From CAWAHD01 sp963781785 (lineage in GTDB: Bacteria; Planctomycetota; Planctomycetia; Isosphaerales; Isosphaeraceae), in assembly GCA_963781785.1 (NCBI GenBank), contig CAWAHD010000002.1, positions 3,100,001 to 3,164,000 of the forward strand: DNA of 64,000 nucleotides, written 5' to 3'. Position 1 is the stretch's first letter. Each line of letters opens with the position of its first letter. A program made the position numbers and the translations under genes. A model generated the notes under the pieces. That model was not told where the DNA came from. It searched no databases and was given only the letters and a program-made list of their open reading frames with translations. Below, piece after piece: positions 19,734 through 27,631 of this stretch.

Positions 19734-20439
19734 GAGCTTCGAGGACGTAGCCCGGCGCACGGTCCAAGAATCACTCAGCTACGAGCAGTACCTTGGGGAA
19801 CTCGCCGAACAGGAGTGTCAGGTCCGGCGGACGAACCGGATCGAACGTTGGCTGCGGGATTCGGATTTACCGGTCGAGAAGAGCTTGGCCCGGTTCGACA
19901 TGAAGCGGTTGCCGGCAAAGATCGCCCGGCAGGTGCGTATGTTGCTGGACGGCGCCTTCGTCGATGCCCGAGAGAACGTGTTGGCTTTTGGACGTTCTGG
20001 GAGTGGGAAAACGCACTTGCTGTGCGGGATTGCACAAGAGCTAGTGCGTTCGGGGCGCAAGGTACTGTTTGGTCCCTGCAGCTTGCTGGTTCAAGACCTG
20101 TTGATTGCTAAGCGCAACCTGAAGTTGAGCCGATACCTGAAACGGCTCTCCAAGTTCGAGGTGCTCATCATCGACGATCTGGGCTACGTCCAACAGAGTC
20201 GGGAGGAGATGGAAGTGTTATTCACACTGCTGGCGGAGCGGTACGAGCGAGGCAGCGTGATGATCACGAGCAATCTGCCGTTCTCGAAATGGGAGAACAT
20301 TTTCAAGGACCCGATGACCACCGCGGCGGCGATCGACCGGCTGGTCCACCATAGCGTGATCTTGGAGCTCAACGTTCCCAGCTACCGCTTGGAGCAGGCC
20401 AAACAGGTTCAGGAACCCGATTCGTCAGCAGCGACCTAA
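19660..20439 (+). CDS. istB: IS21 helper ATPase IstB (element 2)
   Basis: An intact IstB of about 259 residues. Walker A is GRSGSGKTHL, Walker B is VLIIDDLGYVQQ, then MITSNLPFSKWENIF. The ATG at 19660 is preceded by AAGGAGGTG, the best ribosome site in the element; the gene overlaps the end of istA by 74 bases, the usual coupling in this family. It is clearly diverged from the IstB of element 1, so the two elements are not recent copies. Confidence 0.93.
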   Translation: MASQTEVKQRLVECLRELHLPTFRESFEDVARRTVQESLSYEQYLGELAEQECQVRRTNRIERWLRDSDLPVEKSLARFDMKRLPAKIARQVRMLLDGAFVDARENVLAFGRSGSGKTHLLCGIAQELVRSGRKVLFGPCSLLVQDLLIAKRNLKLSRYLKRLSKFEVLIIDDLGYVQQSREEMEVLFTLLAERYERGSVMITSNLPFSKWENIFKDPMTTAAAIDRLVHHSVILELNVPSYRLEQAKQVQEPDSSAAT

Positions 20440-20604
20440 GAAACCAAGGCCCCGACGTGTCAAAAATGGCAAGCGGGCGGATAACGAATAACGGATGGTA
20501 GTTGTCGTCAGGACTAAATCTCACTGGGAAAACGGTCGAGAAAGGAGCCTGAACAATGGAACAGACGAGTGGGGAATTGTAATTGTCGCGGTGGGGAAAT
20601 GTAA

Positions 20605-21014
20605 TTGTCGTCGATCAATGCCGCGCGGAGAGCCGTCGATCGGTTGTCAGCGGACGTGGCACGCGACTCGGGGGCCCTTGGAGAAGGCCCGAGTCCTCGA
20701 GACCTCAGATCGGCGGACGAGAACCTCGAGGGAACCTACCTCATCCGCATGTTCGCGGAATTCGAGACGGGAGTCCGGTCTCTCTGGAGAACCACCAAGT
20801 CCCGCGCCGGCGTCCTGCAGAGGTCCTGCTTGATCGCGTAGGGGTCCGGTGCGGAATCCCCGCCGACGTGATCGGCGCTGCTCAAAGAGCGCGCGAGTAC
20901 CGGAACATGCTCGTGCATGATCGTGACGTGGAAGTCGAGGCCGTGACGGTCTCGGAAGCACGGCGGTGCTTCGCGACTTATCTCGCTCGCCTGCCAATCA
21001 CGTGGGGCAAGTGA
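20605..21014 (+). pseudogene. HEPN-domain-like protein, 5' end at the IS and one frameshift
   Basis: The first frame (from about 20612) reads SINAARRAVDRLSADVARDS and ENLEGTYLIRMFAEFETGVR; after a break near 20815 the next frame gives CGIPADVIGAAQRAREYRNM then LVHDRDVEVEAV. REYRNMLVH is the R-x4-6-H signature of HEPN RNases/adaptors. The natural start codon is lost at the right end of IS21 element 2 (only a TTG supplied by the IS remains). Corrected length is about 136 residues. HEPN proteins act in TA and defence systems. Confidence 0.7.
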
Positions 21015-21546
21015 AAGCAACATTCCCCTGCTGATGTGGCGGCGGCGGTGGCGTCCCACGATCGTTTGACTTGCCTGTGCACCTGCGGGGCATTCCTGCG
21101 GTTCGACTGGCCCAACGCGGCTGAGCCGCAACCAAGCACGAAATCTCACACGATAAATCCTAAATCCGAAACTCTAAATCCGAACGTTCGAAATGCGGAC
21201 GCGGAGTACAGGTAACCGCCTTGAGAATCGTTGCAGAAGAACAAGACTTCGGGTGACTGCCGTCCAGTGGCCGCGGCGGCCGAAGCAGTGGTTCGAAGCG
21301 TGCTGACCGATGACCTGATCCGCCGGCTCAAGCCCCGCTGCGCCTATCTGACGCTCGGCGTCGACACCAAGAAAGTCAACGCATCGAAGACTCATGACAT
21401 CGGGAACCGCAGGTTTTAAATCCTAAATCCGAAGCTCGAAATCCGAAAATGGGGAGTCGGCTCAAAAGAAGGGTGGCGGGCCACATGAAAAGGATTAAGG
21501 AAAGCGCGCAAGGGGCGAAGGGGAATCGGCAATCGGGGGTCGGGAA
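21015..21546. repeat. Gene-free stretch with dispersed AAATCCGAA-type repeats
   Basis: No gene is supported; a 62-residue frame at 21231-21419 is unrecognised. At 21115-21135 it carries the GCCGCAACCAAGCACGAAAT motif, and at 21155-21185 and 21417-21450 AAATCCTAAATCCGAA-type units, belonging to the family at 6274, 9160-9310, 26460 and 27280. The last bases (GTCGGGAA, 21539-21546) are the target duplication of IS256 copy 2. Confidence 0.6.
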
Positions 21547-22963
21547 GGGCCTGTAAATCTTTTTGTGTCAACGCAGGTGGGAACGACTTTTGCGTGCGTC
21601 AGTTTCGGGCGAGGGGCGGGAGCCGATCCTCGAAGATGATCGCGAAGTGATTCAGCGCTTCTCTCCATTTGGGGATTGGCAGCGTCCACTTCTTGGACGC
21701 CTCGTGAATCGCCATGTAGACCAGCTTCAGCGCTGACTCCTCATTCGGGTACTGCTTGCGGTTCCGCGTGAACTTGCGGATCACGCTGTTCACCGACTCG
21801 ATGGCATTGGTCGTATAGATCGCCCTGCGAATCGCCGGCGGGAACTCGAACATAGCCGCGATGTCCGGCCACTTCAAACGCCACTGTTTGACGATGGTCG
21901 GATATTTCTCACCCCAACCTTGAGCAAAAGCGTCCAGCGCTTCTTCGGCTTCAGTGACCGTCGGGGCCTGGTAGATCTTTTTCAGGTCCACTATGACCTG
22001 GTCGCTGTCTTTGTCCACCACGTACTTCAGCGCAGCCCGCACCAGATGCACGATGCACAGTTGCACCTTGGCTTCCGGGTATGCTGCGCAGAGCGCCTCG
22101 GGGAAACCTGAGAGGCCGTCCATGCAGGCGATGAAGATGTCCTTCAGGCCGCGATTCTTCAGATCGGTCAAGCATGACAACCAAAACTTGGCCCCTTCGG
22201 TTTCGCCGAGCCAGAGGCCCAAAAGTTCCTTGCGGCCCCGTATATTCACCCCCAGGGCCACGTACATTGTCTGAGGCGAAACTCGACCATTGGCACCACG
22301 CACATGCACCACGATGCCGTCGAGATAGACGATCGGCCAGACCGGGTCGAGCTGCCGGGTGCGCCACGCGGTCACTTGCGCGTCGAGGTCGGCGGTGATC
22401 TCCGAGACCAGCGTCGGCGACACATCGACGCTATAAAGTTCTTTCACGACTTCCTGAATATCCCGAGTGGTCATCCCTTTGGCATAGAGTGCGAGAATCT
22501 TCTCGTCGAACCCGGTCAATCGACGTTGATGTTTGAGGATCAACTGGGGCTCGAAAGTGCCATCGCGATCGCGCGGAGTCGCGATCATGATCTTGCCGAG
22601 ATCGCCTTGCACGGTCTTTTCGGAACGACCATTGCGACGATTCTTCGCACGGGGTTTACACGGCGGGTCAGCAAAAGGATCCGCGACGCCCGGCACCAAC
22701 GGGTCCTCAGCGGCCCCAGGCAACTGTTTGCGGCCGAGGTGAACGTCCATTTCGGTATCGAGCATGCGCTCGAGAGCCGAGCCCATCATGAGCTTGAGGA
22801 GGCCGTTCAGCTCCGCGAGTGTCGTGGCCTGCGAGGCGATCTCGCGTGCCAACTGTTCGGCCTTGCCTGTCAAAATCGCGTCCATGCGACAGTCTCCGTA
22901 AGGTAAGTAGGTTAGGGTGAGATAACCGATTCCTTACGTTGACACAATATTTCTTACAGGCTC
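21547..22963 (-). mobile_element. IS256-family element, copy 2
   Basis: The ends GGGCCTGTAAAT (21547) and CTTACAGGCTC (to 22963) are the same as in copy 1, and an exact 8-base target duplication GTCGGGAA flanks it (21539-21546 and 22964-22971). The length is 1417 bp. It lies in the opposite orientation to copy 1, in apparently non-coding DNA. Confidence 0.94.
21599..22885 (-). CDS. IS256-type (Mutator) transposase, intact
   Basis: A 428-residue DDE transposase of the Mutator superfamily catalysing cut/copy of the element through the terminal inverted repeats. Features in order: N-terminal helical region, KILALYAKGMTTRDIQEVV (HTH-like), IVYLDGIVVHVR (Asp), ACMDGLSGFPEA (Asp), QLCIVHLVR (C-x2-H) and TTNAIESVNSVIRKFTRNR (Glu). 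The length is normal for the family. The ATG at 22885 opens MDAILTGKAEQLA. This is the only complete copy in the window and could mobilise the frameshifted copy 1 in trans. Confidence 0.95.
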   Translation of the reverse strand: MDAILTGKAEQLAREIASQATTLAELNGLLKLMMGSALERMLDTEMDVHLGRKQLPGAAEDPLVPGVADPFADPPCKPRAKNRRNGRSEKTVQGDLGKIMIATPRDRDGTFEPQLILKHQRRLTGFDEKILALYAKGMTTRDIQEVVKELYSVDVSPTLVSEITADLDAQVTAWRTRQLDPVWPIVYLDGIVVHVRGANGRVSPQTMYVALGVNIRGRKELLGLWLGETEGAKFWLSCLTDLKNRGLKDIFIACMDGLSGFPEALCAAYPEAKVQLCIVHLVRAALKYVVDKDSDQVIVDLKKIYQAPTVTEAEEALDAFAQGWGEKYPTIVKQWRLKWPDIAAMFEFPPAIRRAIYTTNAIESVNSVIRKFTRNRKQYPNEESALKLVYMAIHEASKKWTLPIPKWREALNHFAIIFEDRLPPLARN

Positions 22964-23042
22964 GTCGGGAATCCAAAGTCCTGAAGCCCGAGATGCGGAT
23001 CTCAGTCGCCGGGCCCGCTTGCTTCGCCAGGTAGCCTCGCTG

Positions 23043-23483
23043 CTACCCTTTCACGTGCCCCGCGCTCGGCGCTTTCGGATTCGTCCGGCTCTTTCCGACG
23101 ACTATCAGATCTGCCGCCATCATCAAGGACTCGGCATATTCAACCCCGATATCTCGGACGCCTCTCAGGTACTCATAAACCGCGGATCGGGACAACGTGC
23201 CACAATGGGCGCGGGCTTTCTTCCATAGTTCATAGCGCGTCATCCCGTGATCGTCGAGCGATTCCAAAATAGCCTGGCGCACCGGGCCGAGCCGCCGCTT
23301 CGGTAGATTACCAGACGCGTCCCGGCACACCGGCGGCTCAGTCCCTTTCAGTTCGGGGATGTCGTCCGTCTGGACGGGGCGTTTCATCGTGTCTTTGAGG
23401 CGAGCGAGGTCCCGCGCCGTCGCTCGGTTTCCCTCGCCGGCCGAAATGCGAATCAACCTACCTGCCTTGGATTGTTTGGGCAT
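23043..23483 (-). CDS. Antitoxin candidate of an interrupted BrnT module
   Basis: A 146-residue protein if started at ATG 23483 (MPKQSKAGRLIRISAGEGN), overlapping the end of the brnT frame by 26 bases. BrnT normally pairs with BrnA, a small ribbon-helix-helix protein; no RHH pattern is seen. Instead, after a linker (KRPVQTDDIPELKGTEPP), the C-terminal half reads RLGPVRQAILESLDDHGMTR and RSAVYEYLRGVRDIGVEYAE, which looks like a helix-turn-helix of the Xre/Cro type. Function as antitoxin/repressor is inferred from position only. Confidence 0.6.
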   Translation of the reverse strand: MPKQSKAGRLIRISAGEGNRATARDLARLKDTMKRPVQTDDIPELKGTEPPVCRDASGNLPKRRLGPVRQAILESLDDHGMTRYELWKKARAHCGTLSRSAVYEYLRGVRDIGVEYAESLMMAADLIVVGKSRTNPKAPSAGHVKG

Positions 23484-23636
23484 ATTGCTTCCTTTCACGG
23501 CGAGTTGCGTGCCGTGCGCTGATGATCCGTGTGACACTCTGGCCTCCATGGTTCCGAACTGTCCAACAGATCAAGAGGATGATGCGACGATCAGCCGGAT
23601 GGGATGCGGTCGTGACGTGACGGTCCTCGCCCATGC

Positions 23637-25173
23637 GTAAGCGTTCACAGTCTGGGGTTGTCGTTTGCGAATGGCGCAATTATTCTACCTGCATGGCATG
23701 GACGCCCCCGATTCCAGAACCCCTGTGGCAGACGGCTTCGCCCGAGGTCCAAGCGGCGATTCTTGCGCTCGTCGAGTTCTACGAACTGCGCCTTGCCAAA
23801 CTTGAAGCGCGCGTCAACGATCTCGAGAATCGGCTGAAGCTCAACTCCACCAACTCGTCGAAGCCCCCATCCTCTGATCCGATCGGAATGAAGCGCAAGC
23901 CCCCGGCTTCTCCCAGCGGAAAGAAACGCGGCGGGCAGCCCGGACATCGTAAGGCCCACCGCGCCTTGGTCCCACCCGAAAAGATTCGCGGGACGACCCA
24001 CTGTAAGCCGACTGCTTGCCGCCGATGCGGTCATGAACTCTGCGGCGACGACCCCGAACCCTTGATCCATCAAGTCGCCGAACTGCCCAAGATCGAGCCG
24101 ATCGTCGATGAGTATCGGCTCCATCGTCTGACCTGCCCTGGCTGCGGCGAGACGACCTGCGCTGCCTTGCCACCGGGCGTCCCCACTGGATGCTTCGGCC
24201 CGTACCTTCAGGCGGTGCTGGCCGTGCTCGCGGGGGCCTATCGCCTCAGCAAGCGTCAGATCCAGCAGTTGGTAAGCGACCTGTTTACTCTTTCGATCTC
24301 CACCGGGATGGTCTCCAAGCTGGAACGGCAGTCGGCCATCGCCCTTGAAGCCCCTTACAACGAACTCGCGACTTCGGTCCATAAGTCCTCGGTGGTTAAT
24401 ATCGACGAGACGTCGTGGCGTGAGAATCGTCACAAGGCTTGGCTGTGGGCCACGGTGACCAGCTTTTGCACGGTCTTTACCATCGCCAAAAGTCGTAGTG
24501 GCGAAGTCGCGGCGGCTCTCTTGGGGAGCAAAGACGATCAGGTCGTCGGCAGTGACCGGTTCAGCGCGTATGAGTGGATCAAGGCATTCGGGCGTCAAGT
24601 CTGCTGGTGCATCTGCGCCGAGACTTCCAAGCGATGATCGACCGGGGTGGTGAAGGCGAGAGCATCGGACAGCGGTTGCTTTCGTTGTCGAACCGGCTGT
24701 TCCGCCACTGGCACCGAGTGCGCGACGGAACTTTGCCTTGGAATGCGTTTCAAGAGCGGATGCACCGCTTGCGTCGGGAGGTCAAGCAAACCCTTCTGGA
24801 AGGGTCGAGGTGCCCGTGCGCGAAAACGGCGGCCACGTGCTTCGAGCTTCTCAAGGTGGAAGAAGGTCTGTGGACCTTCGCGCGGGTCCAGGGAATCGCA
24901 CCGACGAACAACGTTGTGGAACGAGCGTTGCGGCATGCGGTGATCTGGAGGCGGATCAGCGGCGGGACCGACAGTGTGCATGGGAGCCGATTCGTCGAGC
25001 GAATGCTGACAGTGGTGGCGACCTGTAGGCAACAGGGCCACAACGTCTTGGATTACCTGACTTCGTGCTTTGAAGCAGACCGTCGTGGCCACGCCCTTCC
25101 CTCTCTTTTGCGACTCACCCGGACGCGATCCAAAGTTGCTTGATTCGACCTACCCCACCCTATGAACGGCTAC
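23637..25173 (+). mobile_element. IS66-family element, copy 2
   Basis: An 8-base target duplication GCCCATGC (23629-23636 and 25174-25181) and imperfect ends GTAAGCGTTCACAG (left) and GTAGCCGTTCATAGGG (read inward from the right) define a 1537 bp element. It is nearly identical to copy 1 (one base shorter there, and at least one substitution near the start), in the opposite orientation. Confidence 0.93.
23693..25143 (+). pseudogene. IS66 transposase, one frameshift shared with copy 1
   Basis: Same protein as in copy 1: zipper-like N-terminus, CRRCG/CPGCG zinc domain, catalytic NIDETSWR and VGSDRFSAYEW, then a break at about 24605 (GRQVCW then HLRRDFQ one base out), and an intact second frame up to ERALRHAVIWRRISGG and the end at 25143. 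The CCC run that is CC in copy 1 is complete here. Because both copies carry the same break it predates their separation or is functional; no obvious slippery heptamer is seen at the site. Confidence 0.88.
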
Positions 25174-25385
25174 GCCCATGCTGTGGGCGTCGTCGTATGT
25201 CTCCACGTGATATCGCTCAGCCCGATCATCTTCCAACACAGACTTGGCGTCCTCGAAGGACACGCCATGCTTCGTTTCGTTGGCCCTCGCTTTTTGGGGA
25301 TCCCACTCGAAGTGATCGTGGTATATCATCATCGCCTCGATCGTTTCTTCCAAGCCATCTTAGTGCCGTTAACGGTACTAATCAA

Positions 25386-25583
25386 GGCGACTTCTGGCAC
25401 CTCGGCCCGGCACTGGCAGAGTCTCTTGAAGGAGCTGCCATTCGTCACCGACTACCTTGGTGCCAGCGCCTACACCTACCGGGATTCGGGCCGGAAGAAG
25501 CGCGAAACCTTGGCCGTGGTTCTGGGAGCCACGCAGCGCGGCAAGATTTTGGATGTCGTGGTCCGGCTGAGTTGCAGTACGTG
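25386..25583 (+). repeat. Dispersed repeat D, copy 1
   Basis: About 200 bases recurring at 26190-26445 and in shorter form at 27433-27577. The core is GGCACCT(C/G)G(G)CCCGGCACTGGCAG and the end is GCAAGATTTTGGATGTCGTG. On the plus strand all copies keep one open frame, with ARHWQSLLKELPFVTDYLGA and QRGKILDVVVRLSC here. I do not recognise it as a protein family. Confidence 0.7.
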
Positions 25584-25733
25584 AGTGGCATCCGAGAAAT
25601 CCCGGATTGCTGTTCATGAAAAGTGAGTGACTCAGGATTTGCCCCGAGCTGAGGGTCGATATAATGATTGCGTCGCGAACATCCGAAGCGGATCGTGCGG
25701 ATCCCGTCTTCTCTTGGATCGGATCGAAGACGG

Positions 25734-26042
25734 ATGAAGACCTTCATCGAGATGAAACAAGAACAGATCGAGGAATTGTGCACGTGCTATCGCGTCCACA
25801 AACTCGAACTCTTCGGCTCGGCCGTGAGCGACCGCTTCGATCCCGCGACGAGCGATCTGGACTTCCTCGTCGAGTTTGACGTCGTCCCGCCCGCGGAACA
25901 TGCACGTTGCTATTTCGGCTTGCTTTTCGCGCTCATGGACCTGTTCGGGCGCAACGTCGACCTGGTGGAGACGGCGGCCATCCGTAACCCGTACTTCCTC
26001 CGCGCCATCGCCAAGGATCGGGTGGTGCTCTATGCGGCTTGA
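25734..26042 (+). CDS. MntA-type minimal nucleotidyltransferase (antitoxin of HepT-MntA modules)
   Basis: A 102-residue protein if started at ATG 25734 (MKTFIEMKQEQIEELC). It has the minimal nucleotidyltransferase signature LELFGSAVSDRFDPATSDLD with the GS and D-x-D metal site, and a third acidic residue in GRNVDLVE. In type VII TA systems such proteins (MntA) adenylylate the HEPN RNase HepT. An ATG at 26032 overlapping its end would be the start of HepT, but only a stub remains. With the toxin gone, it may be an orphan enzyme. Confidence 0.85.
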   Translation: MKTFIEMKQEQIEELCTCYRVHKLELFGSAVSDRFDPATSDLDFLVEFDVVPPAEHARCYFGLLFALMDLFGRNVDLVETAAIRNPYFLRAIAKDRVVLYAA

Positions 26043-26100
26043 AGCGCTGAAGTACCTCGGGACGTCGACGCGCTTCTTGACCGAGGCAAAGTCGAGCAAA
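26032..26100 (+). pseudogene. HepT start stub
   Basis: ATG at 26032 overlaps the MntA stop region, and MRLEALKYL resembles the start of HepT-type HEPN proteins. After about ten codons the sequence (GTSTRFLTEAKSSKSRAV) no longer fits, and repeat D copy 2 follows. The HEPN R-x4-6-H motif is absent. The assignment rests on position and nine residues, so it is tentative. Confidence 0.45.
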
Positions 26101-26189
26101 TCCAGGGCGGTGATCCCTGAGCCCGACTTTCCGTCCGCCGTCGCGACGCCCGCATGGAGGCAAAGTGCGGTTTCGCAGTTTCGAGCTCT

Positions 26190-26445
26190 CGCCGCGCAGC
26201 ACAAGCCGGTCGCCGTCTTGCACCACCCCCACACGACGGTGACGACTGGCACCTGGGCCCGGCACTGGCAGAAGCCATTGAAGGAACTGCCCCTCGTCAC
26301 CGAATACCTTGGTGCGGGCGCCTACACCTACAGAGATTTCAGCTGGAAAAAGCGAAATACCCTGGCCGAAGTGTTGAGCGACACGCAGCGCGGCAAGATT
26401 TTGGATGTCGTGGTCCGGCTGAGTTGCGGGGTCTCACTGCCGGAG
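26190..26445 (+). repeat. Dispersed repeat D, copy 2 (longest)
   Basis: About 255 bases, sharing its left half (from CAGCACAAGCC through CACCCCCACACGACGGTGAC) with copy 3 and its right half with copy 1. The plus-strand open frame reads HPHTTVTTGTWARHWQKPLK and ELPLVTEYLGAGAYTYRDF, then QRGKILDVVVRLSC, ending at 26469 after a dispersed AAATCC-type motif. Confidence 0.7.
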
Positions 26446-26711
26446 GCAGTATCGGACCTCAAATCCTGAATCCGAAGCTCGAAAGCCGAAACGGGCGGCA
26501 GCTCAAAGGCAGGACGGAGGACGGCGAAGCTGGTCCCGCACGGACGTGAGTGAAACGCACTCCTTGAGCGCGCGGCCGCCAGCGTGACGCGGCGCCCGAA
26601 GCATCGAGGCAACGCTCAGGCAGGGACGCCTGGACTGTGAATTTCGATTTCTTGCCGGCGGTCGGCCGTGCTATAATCCGCCGTAGGCACTGTTCACGCA
26701 GAGGAACAGCA
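26446..26711. repeat. Short gene-free stretch with a dispersed motif
   Basis: This carries AAATCCTGAATCCGAAGC followed by TCGAAAGCCGAAA at 26460-26492, a member of the dispersed intergenic family. Otherwise no gene or structure is supported. Confidence 0.55.
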
Positions 26712-26999
26712 ATGAAAACCACTACGCCGGCCCGCGAAAGCGAAGTGAGTATTCTGGCGCGTGTCTTGGGCAAGGAGCGCGGGAGGCTATCCAATCAAAT
26801 GGCCCGACACATCTTGGATCTTGGCTTTAGTGACCGGGATAAGGCTCGTATGCACGACCTGGTCGTACGCAACCAGGACGACGCCCTGTCGCCCGCCGAA
26901 AAGCAAGAGCTTTTCGCGTTTGGGAAGGCGGGTGATGTACTCGCCATCCTCAAGTCCAAGGCACGCCGAACGCTCAGAATGAGACGTAGACATCAATGA
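26712..26999 (+). CDS. Small conserved hypothetical protein
   Basis: A 95-residue protein (MKTTTPARESEVSILARVLG). The pattern ARHILDLGFSDRDKARMHDL, NQDDALSPAEKQELFAFG and LAILKSKARRTLR is one I associate with a short planctomycete family often placed before an HNH nuclease gene; no HNH gene follows here. A GAGGAACAGC ribosome-site-like stretch precedes the ATG. The function is unknown. It may be an orphaned half of a two-gene module. Confidence 0.72.
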   Translation: MKTTTPARESEVSILARVLGKERGRLSNQMARHILDLGFSDRDKARMHDLVVRNQDDALSPAEKQELFAFGKAGDVLAILKSKARRTLRMRRRHQ

Positions 27000-27631
27000 T
27001 CCGTTACGTGTCGAGCTCCGCGAAGAGTTGATTGAGGAGGGACGGTTCCCCCCGTCGTGAGGCGACCGGCCAGCGGAAAGTTACCTGGGAATGGGATCGG
27101 TCGGACGGCGCCTGGAAACCATCGCTACGCTTTCGGGGGCGATGGAGCCCGGAACGATCGTGCCCCGGGTAAATCTGCCCTCTCGGCGACAGTTGCCAGC
27201 AGGCGATCGGGCCGGAAGAAGGGTTGGGGGGCGACAACGTAAGGATGAAGGATGAAGGAGAGCGGATCGAAGCCGAAATCCTGAATCTGCGACTCGAAAT
27301 CCGGAAAGGGATGCTCATGACGCAGGGATGAAGGCGGATGGCCTTCTCCCCGCAATCTGGACCACGATCCGCTCGAAATCCTGCTCGTCTGGCGAGATTC
27401 TCAAGTCGACTCGGCCCCGGTCGAGTCCTCACGGCGCAACACAAGCCCGTCGCTGCCTCGCACCACCCCCACACGACGGTGACGACTGGCACCTGGGCCC
27501 GGCACTGGCAGAGTCTCGTGAGGGAGCTACCCCTCGCCACCGACAACCTTGGCGACAGCGCCTACACCTCCAGGTTCTGACTCCGCAAGATCACTGCGTC
27601 GGGCGCGCATTTTTTTGGATTTGAGATTTAG
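27000..27631. repeat. Gene-free stretch with repeat D copy 3 and a dispersed motif
   Basis: No gene is supported. At 27271-27305 there is an AAATCCTGAATCTGCGACTC-type dispersed motif. At 27433-27577 lies the third, shorter copy of repeat D (left half only: CACCACCCCCACACGACGG and GGCCCGGCACTGGCAGAG). TTAG at 27628-27631 is the left target copy of the IS701 element. Confidence 0.6.

Larger units (their letters stand above)
18048..20612 (+). mobile_element. IS21-family element 2 (different type from element 1)
   Basis: The left end carries three copies of ACAATTAGAATTCCCC-like sequence (18050-18068, 18073-18092, 18105-18122); the right end carries inverted copies (GGGGAATTGTAATTGTCG near 20573 and GGGGAAATGTAATTGTC near 20593). 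The sequence GATCA flanks both ends (18043-18047 and 20613-20617) and may be the target duplication. The tips differ by one base, so the exact ends are good to about 3 bases. Confidence 0.8.
23458..25353 (-). pseudogene. brnT: BrnT-family toxin gene interrupted by IS66 copy 2
   Basis: BrnT is a small RNase toxin with a RelE-like fold. The front part (from 25353, or more likely ATG at 25332) encodes HFEWDPQKARANETKHGVSF and EDAKSVLEDDRAERYHVET to HSMG; the back part from 23628 encodes EDRHVTTASHPADRRIILLI and RIISARHATRRERKQYA, the classic BrnT end (RIISAR). Removing 23637-25173 and one copy of the duplication GCCCATGC joins them in frame as HSMGEDRHV. Only the intact gene would be functional; the insertion removes the active-site C-terminal half. 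Confidence 0.92.

Noticed and set aside
14545..20612. The two IS21 elements as one recent duplication.
   Set aside because: Ends, IstA and IstB differ clearly between them; they are different IS21-type elements.
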